Below, in pieces: positions 34,186 to 42,477 of a stretch of 64,000 nt of DNA. This DNA is from Blastocatellia bacterium (GTDB lineage: Bacteria; Acidobacteriota; Blastocatellia; UBA7656; JADIYM01), in assembly GCA_021463145.1 (NCBI GenBank), contig JAJTWZ010000002.1:186001-250000 (forward strand), read 5' to 3'. The stretch's first letter is position 1. Each line of letters begins with the position of its first letter. The notes beneath the pieces are model-generated. The model worked only from the letters and a program-made list of their open reading frames with translations, ran no database searches and was not told the DNA's origin. A program made the position numbers and the translations under genes.

Positions 34186-35040
34186 TCAGTGAATTCTCAA
34201 CACGCCTTCCTCAAGGAGCGACTCGGTCATCGTGACGAGATCGTCGTACGACGCACCTTCGACCTCCCCGAATGCGTCCTCGATACGCCGCGGCCCTCCG
34301 GAAAAGGCGACGAGCAGCGCGCCGTAGTCGTCATCCACCGGCATCAGCGAGATCGACCCGTCCGCCGGCAGGGCAAGCAGATGTACCCGTGTGCGCGCCG
34401 GTTCCGGTAATCCCGCGAGGCGCGGTGCGTCGTCGCATAGTGCGACAGCCGGCATCAGCCCGACCTCGAACAGATAGCGCTCGACCGCGTTGACCGCCTC
34501 GACGACGCTTGCGTCGTATCGACCGGCGGCGTGTCCCGGCGATAGCATCGCCGTCCGCGCCGGGTCGAACGGGCCGGCGAAAGTTTCCGCGGGGTCCGCC
34601 CGGTCGAGCTCGCGACGGCACCGCGCCATCGTCGCCTCGAGCCGCAGGACGTCCTCGAGCAACCCGTCGGCGGGGTCGTGCTCCGCTCTCATCCGATCGA
34701 GAAACTCCGCGAACGCTCCTGCCAGCGAACGCCGCGACTGGATTGCATCGTGGAACTCGATACTCGAGAAGAACGCGTCGAGCGAAGCGACCGACCGCGT
34801 CGCCGCGAGCAGCATCGTCGACGACGCCTTGAACTCGTCGACAAGAGTCCGCAACGTCCGCAGCCGCCGCAGAGGATCGTGCCCCCAGGCGCGGCGGTCC
34901 GTCGCGACGAGGTTCTCGATCTCCGCATCGGTCAGGTCGAGCCCATCGAGCGCCTGCAACGGGTCGTCATGTACCGACGCGACGAATGCCGGATCGAACA
35001 GCATCCGGACGAAAACGCGTTCGAGCGCCCTGTGGCTCAA
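34186..35040 (-). CDS. Partner protein of the MNIO/DUF692 enzyme, function unknown
   Basis: 284 residues from TTG 35040, overlapping the DUF692 gene stop by four bases (TTGA), so it is translationally coupled. The N-terminal ~70 residues are helical and resemble the LigA/Nif11-like small domain seen in RiPP precursors and partners (RMLFDPAFVASVHDDP, then LDLTDAEIENLVATDRRAW). The remaining ~200 residues are helical and then alpha/beta without a recognised motif. In known MNIO systems a second protein delivers the precursor peptide to the enzyme; this gene is the obvious candidate here. No short precursor gene was found alongside. Confidence 0.6.
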   Translation of the reverse strand: MSHRALERVFVRMLFDPAFVASVHDDPLQALDGLDLTDAEIENLVATDRRAWGHDPLRRLRTLRTLVDEFKASSTMLLAATRSVASLDAFFSSIEFHDAIQSRRSLAGAFAEFLDRMRAEHDPADGLLEDVLRLEATMARCRRELDRADPAETFAGPFDPARTAMLSPGHAAGRYDASVVEAVNAVERYLFEVGLMPAVALCDDAPRLAGLPEPARTRVHLLALPADGSISLMPVDDDYGALLVAFSGGPRRIEDAFGEVEGASYDDLVTMTESLLEEGVLRIH

Positions 35041-35909
35041 GTGGCCACCGCTGCGGGCTCGACGGCCGGGAATGCGGCGTTCAGGCGCTCGAACACCGGC
35101 AGGCACCGCGACCGTTCGTTGTACTCGCACTCGTAGACGACGGCTTTGAGGTTCGGCGCGCGAGCGATGGCGTGCTCGAAGATTTCCCAGGTCGCGGGCA
35201 CCGGATCGGGCGAGTGGCTGTCGTCGATGTACTCGAACCCGTCTACGTGCCTCACCGTCCCCCCGGCGACGTGCATCTCGACTACTCGGTCGAGCGGGAA
35301 CCCGTCGAGGCCGGCCAGGGGATCGAGCCCGCGCAGGTGTTGGAAAATCGCAAGGTGCGCGCAGTCGAGCAGCAGTCCGCATCCCGAGCGCGCCGACACC
35401 TCCGCGAAGTAGTCGAGGATGTGCATCGGGCCGAGATAGACGACCGAAGGCGGGTTCTCGGGCAGCACCGCGAAATCGGTCCGCTCCTGTATTTCGACGA
35501 TGTTCTCCGCCGTCTCGATCGCCGATTCGCGGCACAGCACGGGGGGCAGCAGCACCTGGTGACCGCGCTCCCGCGCGCCGACGTGCCACAGGCCCGCGTC
35601 GCCGCACAGCCAGGCGGCCGAGATCGCGCGCGCGCGATCGGCCGTCGCCGTCAGCCAGCGCTCGTCGACGTCTTCGGATTCGGCGAGGTTGATGTCGAGG
35701 AAGTGGTACGTCGCAGGCAGTCCCTTCGAGGCCCAGAGCCTGACGTGCTCGTCGAGCCCGCGATCGAGGTCCGCCCCGTACTCGAAGAAATGGACAAGAT
35801 CGGGCCGGTCGCTGCGCAATTCGAGCACGTCGATGCCCTTCGCCGACGAACCGAACTCGCCCGAGAGTCCGACGCCGAGTCGCGGAAGCCTTTCGATCTG
35901 CGCGCCCAC
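35037..35909 (-). CDS. DUF692-like multinuclear non-heme iron oxidase (MNIO) family protein
   Basis: 290 residues from GTG 35909. A TIM-barrel protein of the DUF692/MbnB kind: LGVGLSGEF at the start, ATYHFLDINLAE, LPENPPSVVYLGPMHILDYF, the metal-binding CGLLLDCAHLAIFQH strand, VVEMHVAGG and VVYECEYNE near the end, with His, Asp and Glu placed as metal ligands. MNIO enzymes oxidise Cys or Asp residues in peptides during RiPP or metallophore synthesis. The start is divergent from yajQ. The substrate is unknown; the coupled gene downstream is its likely partner. Confidence 0.72.
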   Translation of the reverse strand: MGAQIERLPRLGVGLSGEFGSSAKGIDVLELRSDRPDLVHFFEYGADLDRGLDEHVRLWASKGLPATYHFLDINLAESEDVDERWLTATADRARAISAAWLCGDAGLWHVGARERGHQVLLPPVLCRESAIETAENIVEIQERTDFAVLPENPPSVVYLGPMHILDYFAEVSARSGCGLLLDCAHLAIFQHLRGLDPLAGLDGFPLDRVVEMHVAGGTVRHVDGFEYIDDSHSPDPVPATWEIFEHAIARAPNLKAVVYECEYNERSRCLPVFERLNAAFPAVEPAAVAT

Positions 35910-35978
35910 GGCAGGGATTCTACCCCCGAAAGCTGGTATCCTGCCGGACCGAAAAAGAGCGAAAGTGAGGGTCCGATC

Positions 35979-36464
35979 ATGCCGTCGTTCGACGTCGTTT
36001 CGAAGGTCGACAAGCAGGAAGTCGACAACGCATTCCAGCAGACGAAAAAGGAGCTCGCGCAGCGCTACGACTTCAAGGGCACGGGCACGGAGATCGAGCG
36101 GAACGAGGAAGGCATCGTGCTGCGCTCTTCGACCGAGGACCGGATCAAGGCTGCGTACGAGGTGCTGATCGAGCGCGGGATAAAGAGGAAGATCTCGCCG
36201 AAGGTCTTCGACCCGGGCAAGATCGAGCCGGCGGGCGGCAGCACGTTCCGTCAGACGGTGAAGCTAAGGGAGGGGATCTCGACCGACAAGGGCCGCGAGA
36301 TCGTGAAGATCATCAAGGACCGCAAGCTGAAGGTTCAGGCGCAGATCATGGACGACCAGGTCCGCGTGACGGGCAAGAGCCGCGACGACCTGCAGTCGGT
36401 GATCGCCGAGCTTCGCGGCCGCGATCTGGACATCGAACTGCAGTTCGTGAACATGCGCGACTGA
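35979..36464 (+). CDS. yajQ: YajQ-family nucleotide-binding protein
   Basis: 161 residues from ATG 35979 with GTGAGG upstream. The family sequence is well kept: MPSFDVVSKVDKQEVDNAF, QRYDFKGTGTEIE, RKISPKVFDPGKIEPAGG, TVKLREGISTDKGREIVKIIKD and KVQAQIMDDQVRVTGKSRDDLQ. Members bind cyclic di-GMP or other nucleotides; in Xanthomonas the homologue acts with a transcription factor in virulence. Monocistronic. Confidence 0.94.
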   Translation: MPSFDVVSKVDKQEVDNAFQQTKKELAQRYDFKGTGTEIERNEEGIVLRSSTEDRIKAAYEVLIERGIKRKISPKVFDPGKIEPAGGSTFRQTVKLREGISTDKGREIVKIIKDRKLKVQAQIMDDQVRVTGKSRDDLQSVIAELRGRDLDIELQFVNMRD

Positions 36465-36598
36465 CCGCCGGCCGATACGGATGGGCGCGGATCGGGGATG
36501 GAGCGTTCGGGCCGATGCTTGGCCATCCGAGTCTGCTCTTCAGGACCGATCCGCGTTCATCGTTGCCGCTGCCAGCGGCCGATTTGTGATCGACTGCG

Positions 36599-38338
36599 TC
36601 AAGTGGACGTGATTCCCTGCAGGAAGTACCACGCGCCAGACGGGTCGACGTCGATGTTCCCGATGCGCTTGCGGGCGACGATCACGTTGGCGGTGTACCA
36701 GAGATAGATCTGCGGGCGCTCGCTCGCGATCGTCTTCTGGATCCGCTTGTAGATCTCCAGTTGCTCACTTCGATCGTGGCTGCGCTCCGCCTTCAGTATG
36801 TCTTCGGCAAGCGCGGGATTGCAGTACCTCATCCGGTTCCCCGCGCCGCGCGACGTCAGCAGGTCGCAGGCCGACAGCAGTGCCGTGCGCTTCTCGGCGC
36901 CCGAAAGACCCTTCGCTTTCGCAATCAGGCTGTCGAGCTCGGCCGACGGGCAGTACCCTCTCCGATCCAGGATCGCCATCAACTCGCCCGCCGCCGGATC
37001 GGCCGCCGAATCGCCGGCCGCCGCACTGAGCTTGGCGGCTGCGGCGTCGAGCTCCTTGCGGTCAGGTCCCCAGTACGACGGGTAGTACGCCCACGCGAAA
37101 ACGTCGGGCGTCTGGTTTGCACCGACGCTGACGATGTAGTACGAGTCGAAGTTGGCCGTTCCCAACCTGTCGAAGAACGTCACGCGCTCGAACTGCTCGG
37201 CGTTGACGCCCACTCCCACCGCCTTCCACTGCTCCTGCACAATCTGGGCTATCGCGGGCGCGGTGCCGGAGTTCGTGGTAGTGAACCCGATCGTGAAACG
37301 GAAGGCGGGCCCGTCGCCGTCCGGATCCGGATGTCCGGCCTCGTCTAGCAGCCGCTTCGCCGCCTCGGGGTCGAACGTCGTCTTCGGCGCCTCCGCATCG
37401 TAGGCCCAAGACTCGGGCGGCATGATGCCATCGGCCGTGCGAGCCTGGCCCTGCATTACCGTCGCGATGATCTGATCGCGATTGAGCGCCTGGGCGAGCG
37501 CGCGGCGCACCTTCGCGTCGCGCAGCACTTCGTCGTTCACGTTGAATCCGATGTGCGCGATGTTGGTGCCCGGCGCGTTGACGACCTGAAGATCCGAATC
37601 CGTCTGCATCTTCGCGACCGTATCGGGCGCAAATCCCGAGTTGATCGCCAGGTCGACGCCGCCGGACTTGAGCTCGAGCTCGCGAGTGTTGTTGTCGGGG
37701 ATCACCCGAACGCGGAGGCGCGAGACCTTCGGCGCGCCGAGAAAGTAGCCCGGGTGCGCCTCGAGTTCTACCGTCTGTTCGCCGGCTTCGATCACCTTGA
37801 ACGGGCCGGTGCCGAGTGGCAGCGCCCCGGCGGGCGACTCGATCATCACGGGAACCGCCATCAGGTCGCCGAGCAGCGCCTGATACGGCTCACGGCACTG
37901 GAAAACGGCCGTGAGGGCGTCTGGCGTTTCGATGGTTGCGATGCGGCCGAAGGCGGCGGCGACCGGCGACTTCAGATCGGGCGAAGCGATCGACTCGTAG
38001 GTCCACTTGACGTCGGCGGAGGTGAGGTCACGGCCGGAGTGCGTCTTGATACCGGGACGCAGTTTGAAGGTGAAGGTCTTTGCGTCGTCTGACTGGGTAA
38101 AGGACTCGGCCAGGTGGGGCACGTACTCGAAGCGTTCGTTCTTGCGGACGAGCGAGTCGAAGACCATCTGGTGAAGCCGGGCCGAGACCGAATCGATCGA
38201 TCCGAGCCGCGGGTCGAGGCTCTTTGGCGCGGACTCGACGGCGATTACGACCGCGTCGCCGCCGGTGACGGACGAACAGGCTGTTGCGCCGAGAAAGCAG
38301 ACGATGATGGCCAGTGCGACTAGTGCGTGAAGTTTCAT
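36599..38338 (-). CDS. ABC transporter substrate-binding lipoprotein (peptide/nickel family 5)
   Basis: 579 residues from ATG 38338. The signal LVALAIIVCFLGATAC ends in a lipobox-like Cys21, so it is a lipid-anchored periplasmic protein. Family 5 features: SAPKSLDPRLGSIDS, FDSLVRKNERFEYVPHLAESF, TFKLRPGIKTHSGRDLTSADVKWTYE, GTGPFKV and a C-terminal lobe with VRRALAQALNRDQII. It binds oligopeptides or similar ligands for uptake. No permease or ATPase gene is adjacent, so it is an orphan that works with a transporter elsewhere. Confidence 0.88.
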   Translation of the reverse strand: MKLHALVALAIIVCFLGATACSSVTGGDAVVIAVESAPKSLDPRLGSIDSVSARLHQMVFDSLVRKNERFEYVPHLAESFTQSDDAKTFTFKLRPGIKTHSGRDLTSADVKWTYESIASPDLKSPVAAAFGRIATIETPDALTAVFQCREPYQALLGDLMAVPVMIESPAGALPLGTGPFKVIEAGEQTVELEAHPGYFLGAPKVSRLRVRVIPDNNTRELELKSGGVDLAINSGFAPDTVAKMQTDSDLQVVNAPGTNIAHIGFNVNDEVLRDAKVRRALAQALNRDQIIATVMQGQARTADGIMPPESWAYDAEAPKTTFDPEAAKRLLDEAGHPDPDGDGPAFRFTIGFTTTNSGTAPAIAQIVQEQWKAVGVGVNAEQFERVTFFDRLGTANFDSYYIVSVGANQTPDVFAWAYYPSYWGPDRKELDAAAAKLSAAAGDSAADPAAGELMAILDRRGYCPSAELDSLIAKAKGLSGAEKRTALLSACDLLTSRGAGNRMRYCNPALAEDILKAERSHDRSEQLEIYKRIQKTIASERPQIYLWYTANVIVARKRIGNIDVDPSGAWYFLQGITST

Positions 38339-38995
38339 ATGAGTGTCATCCGATTGAAGACGCTTTACGATTTGACGGGATCGGCGCCCGGAGTGGTACC
38401 GGGCCGATACGGCGAAACTCGCGGAGTCGCAGGGCGCACCCGCTCGCTGTCGCTCGCGGTACTGATCGCATGCGAGTCTGCCCGGATACGCGCCCGCGCG
38501 CTCAGGCGACCTGTGCCACGAGCGTAGCGCTCGCCCCGGCGACCGCAGCCCCGACCGCAGCGCGCGCCCTGGCGATCAGTACCGTGAGCGACAGCGAGCG
38601 GGTGCGGCGCGCAAGGTGCACTCTGGAGCGGCGAGCGCTCGTGCCTATCGGAGCAGCCGCGTTGGCGACCGGTGCCCCGACCGTAGCAGTCGCCTTGGCG
38701 ACCGCTGCCCCGACCGCAGCGCGCGCCCCGGCGATCAGTACCGCGAGCGACAGCGAGCGGGTGCGGCGCGCAAGGTGCACTCTGGAGCGGCGAGCGCTCG
38801 TGCCTATCGGGGCTGTCGCTCCGGCGACCTTCGCCACGAGCGTGGCGCTCGCCCTGCGGGCCTGTGCCACGAGCGTAGCGCTCGCCCCGGCGACCGCTGC
38901 CACGACCGCAGCGCGCGCCCCGGCGATCAGTACCGCGAGCGGCAGCGAGCGGGTGCGGCGCGCACGCCGCGCCCTCCCGAGCCACGCGCCCGCCG
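38339..38995. repeat. Non-coding repeat cluster with four copies of the 30-bp element
   Basis: This 650-base gap contains the 30-bp element inverted at 38438-38467 and direct at 38574-38603, 38733-38762 and 38925-38954. Two of them sit in near-identical ~100-base units (about 38555-38652 and 38714-38811, sharing GGTGCACTCTGGAGCGGCG and CTCGTGCCTATCGG). Short words of the type GCCACGAGCGTAGCGCTCGC and GGCGACCGC recur between them. Open frames through it read Ala/Arg-rich nonsense. I see no gene here. Confidence 0.75.
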
Positions 38996-40080
38996 CTACG
39001 CATGCGCCCGCGCGGCGCTCAGCTGCGCCGTAAACGCAGCGAGCTTCTCCTGCGCGCGCGCCCACGTCCCCTCGTTGTACGCGAGCGGCACCGCGAGCAT
39101 CGATTTGACCCGCGCGATCCTGTCCAGTCCGCGCTTGCGCCGCGACGGGCTGATACGCCCCGACTCCGCGGCCCGTACCAGCGCCTCGTGCGCCTCCCGG
39201 ACCCGGTCCGCCGACTGGCACACGAGGATCTGATCGTTCCCCGCTTCGATCGCGCGAACGCACGATTCACCGAAGTCGCCCATCTCCGCGATCGCGCCCA
39301 TCTCCATGTCGTCGCTGATTGCCAGCCCCTTGAACTCCATCTCGTCGCGCAGCAGCGTCGTGGTCACGGCAGGCGACAGCGACGCCGGGATCCGCTCGGA
39401 ATCGAACGCCGCAAACCACGCGTGCGCGACCATCACGACGTCGAGCCGCGAATTGAGCCGCGTCGTGAGCTCCGCGTACGGCAGCAGATCCTGCGTGCGC
39501 ATGACCTCGCCCGATCGCTCGACGGCCGGCAGCGACTTGTGCGAATCGACGGTCGAATCGCCAAGTCCCGGGAAGTGCTTTCCGCAGGCCATCACGCCGC
39601 CGGTCTGCAATCCCTCGATGTAGGAACCGGCGAATCTGACCACTTCCGCAGTGGTCCGTCCGAAGTACCGGCCCTTCAGAGCGTTGTCGGCTTCCGGATG
39701 CACTTCCAGGTCCAGCACTGGCGCGAAGTTCATGTTGAACCCGAGAATGCGCAGCAGTTCTGCGGACAACACCCCGTATCTGTTCGTCTGGCCAACGTCG
39801 TCGGACTCGCACACCGCGGGAATCGAAGGCCACGTATGGCCAATCGCCTTGAGGCGATCGACGGATCCGCCTTCCTGATCGATCGAGATGAGCGGCTGGA
39901 TCTTCGAGACGGCCCGGATCCGGGAGTTCAGCTCCGCCACCTGCTCCGGAGTTTCCAGGTTCCGGGCAAACAGGATCACCCCGCCGGGCTGCGTCGCGGC
40001 CAGCAGTTGACGAGTCTCCGCGTCGACAGCCGGCCCTGGCAGGCCGATGAACAGGAACTGCCCCATGCGTTCTTCGATCG

Positions 40081-40084
<4 letters not shown>
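38996..40084 (-). CDS. nagZ: Beta-N-acetylhexosaminidase (NagZ-like, GH3)
   Basis: 362 residues from ATG 40084. A single-domain glycoside hydrolase family 3 enzyme of the NagZ type, which removes N-acetylglucosamine from muropeptides in peptidoglycan recycling. Seen: [11 protein letters not shown], the substrate-binding region [25 protein letters not shown], the catalytic [18 protein letters not shown] loop with its His-Asp dyad, and the nucleophile Asp in [15 protein letters not shown]. No signal peptide, in keeping with a cytosolic NagZ. It overlaps mtnA by four bases. Confidence 0.9.
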
Positions 40085-41157
<1,073 letters not shown>

Positions 41158-41358
41158 GGAAATCCTCGCAATGGGAGCTTGCTCCGCCGTCAAAACGGTC
41201 GCTCATCTTACCAGAACGGCGGGCGATGGCGAGCGGCGGGCGGCGACAACATCGCGGTGCAACGGCGCCCCCACGCCAGGGGTACCCCGGAGCGCAGGCC
41301 GCGGGCAGTGCGCCCGTCGCACGCCCATCCATCGCACCGCCGACCCGTCGCTAGCGCT

Positions 41359-41379
41359 GGGCCACGTCTGGGTAGACGT
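41359..41379 (-). repeat. Solitary partial CRISPR repeat, 1.1 kb beyond the array trailer
   Basis: Twenty-one bases match positions 10-30 of the array repeat exactly, including the whole hairpin CCACGTCT-GGGT-AGACGTgg stem less its last two bases. The flanking six bases on each side do not match. It lies ten bases before the start of the cas3 remnant, so the remnants of the old type I-G locus are bracketed by CRISPR repeat sequence. Confidence 0.75.
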
Positions 41380-41388
41380 TGACTCACG

Positions 41389-41844
41389 ATGTGGAGGAAG
41401 TACAGCGACAGCGAGACGAAGCCGTATCCCGCGCTGGCGGTGTACCTGGCGGCCACCCATCACGGGAGGGCGCGTACGGTGTTGCGTTCGACGACTCCTG
41501 AAGGCGATGACGTATTTGGCGTTCGAGATACCGGGCCACTGGAGATCGGAACGGATGTCTGGCCGCTCGACTTCTCGATCGCGAAGGACGGTGCGGAGGG
41601 ACGATGGGAGGGCGACGAGTTTGTGATGACCGGTCCCGGCTGGACGGGCCTCGTAGCCGACTTGCTCGGTCCCTGGCGGCCGGAAGAGAGGAGCGACTCC
41701 GGCGCTGTGCCGGAGGGCGAACCGAGACATCTCGGTCCCTTCGCCCTCGCGTATCTCGAAGCGCTCGTCCGCATCGCGGACTGGCGTGCAAGCTCGGGGC
41801 CGAGCGCAGACCTCCGGCCCGGTGAGGTGCGCAATTGTCGCTGA
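41389..41844 (+). pseudogene. cas3: Remnant of type I-G (I-U) cas3: C-terminal HD-domain end
   Basis: A 151-codon open frame reading YPALAVYLAATHHGRARTVL, then VFGVRDTGPL, PLDFSIAKDG and LGPFALAYLEALVRIADW. This layout (Ala-Ala-x-His-His-Gly strand, then a long loop, then the LGPFxLAYLEALxRxADxRAS helix) is the end of the C-terminal HD nuclease domain in type I-G Cas3 proteins. The helicase part and the first HD ligands are missing; an in-frame TGA at 41380-41382 sits at the edge of the partial CRISPR repeat. It is not part of the intact cas3 at 48569-51085, which has an N-terminal HD. Confidence 0.72.
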
Positions 41845-41845
41845 C

Positions 41846-42352
41846 GTGCCAACCCATATCGAGCAATCGATTCTCGAGCTCCGAGGTCAGAAAGTGATGC
41901 TCGACGAGACGCTGGCGGAGCTGTACGAGGTGCCGGTGAAGTCACTGAACCAGGCAGTGAAACGCAATCGCGAGCGTATTCCTGATGATCTCGTGTTTCA
42001 ACTCACGTCGGATGAGAGCGACCACTTGAGGTCACAGTTTGTGACCTCAAATCCCGGTGGCCGCGGAGGCCGCCGATACGAGCCGTACGCATTCACGGAG
42101 CAGGGTGTCGCGATGCTCTCGAGCGTCCTGCGCAGCGAGCGGGCAGTAAGGGTGAACATCGAGATCAGGCGGGCCTTCGTTCGAATGCGGCGCGTCTTGC
42201 TGGAGCACGCCGAGCTCTCCAGGAAGGTCAATCAGCTCGAGAAGAACTACGACGGGCAGTTCAGGGTTGTATTCGACGTGCTTCGGGAACTGATGTCCCC
42301 TCCCACCAAGCCGAGGGCGCGCATCGGGTTCAAGAGAGAGGGCAAGAGTTGA
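41846..42352 (+). CDS. ORF6N-domain DNA-binding protein
   Basis: 168 residues from GTG 41846; a GTG at 41822 would overlap the cas3 remnant. The ORF6N domain is clear: HIEQSILELRGQKVMLDETLAELYEVPVK, LNQAVKRNRERIPDDLVFQLT, then EPYAFTEQGVAMLSSVLRSERAV and NIEIRRAFVRMRR, ending in a coiled-coil helix. The family comes from phage and large-DNA-virus KilA-N-type DNA-binding proteins. Its TGA shares a base with the ATG of the csx17 remnant (TGATG), so it was once the middle gene of the cas3-csx17 operon. Whether it is a passenger or a regulator is unknown. Confidence 0.85.
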   Translation: MPTHIEQSILELRGQKVMLDETLAELYEVPVKSLNQAVKRNRERIPDDLVFQLTSDESDHLRSQFVTSNPGGRGGRRYEPYAFTEQGVAMLSSVLRSERAVRVNIEIRRAFVRMRRVLLEHAELSRKVNQLEKNYDGQFRVVFDVLRELMSPPTKPRARIGFKREGKS

Positions 42353-42477
42353 TGGGAATTCGCTCTACTGAAGAAGTTGAACTTGCTTTAGGGACGGAAC
42401 TCCGCCTCCCTGTAGTGCCATTACCTGGCCTCTCTCCCGACAGCCTCGGCAACTACCTGGCGTCACTCGGCCTTTTG
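42352..42477 (+). pseudogene. csx17: Remnant of csx17 (type I-G Cas8-like), cut off by the CRISPR array
   Basis: From ATG 42352 about 42 codons are open and end LPGLSPDSLGNYLASLGLLRV, the characteristic N-terminal block of Csx17, the large subunit of type I-G. Directly after LLRV the sequence becomes the last (degenerate) CRISPR repeat and the frame runs on meaninglessly to a stop at 42574. The rest of the ~700-residue protein is missing, so the array trailer end was joined into this gene by a deletion or recombination. Confidence 0.68.

Noticed and set aside
38438-38954. Regularly spaced 30-bp element considered as a second CRISPR array
   Set aside because: The spacing is irregular (159 and 192 bases), orientation is mixed, the intervening DNA is itself repeated, and copies occur singly elsewhere.
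38339-39033. Ala/Arg-rich open frames in the repeat cluster
   Set aside because: Both strands and several frames are open because of the GC-rich tandem repeats; no start signal or family.
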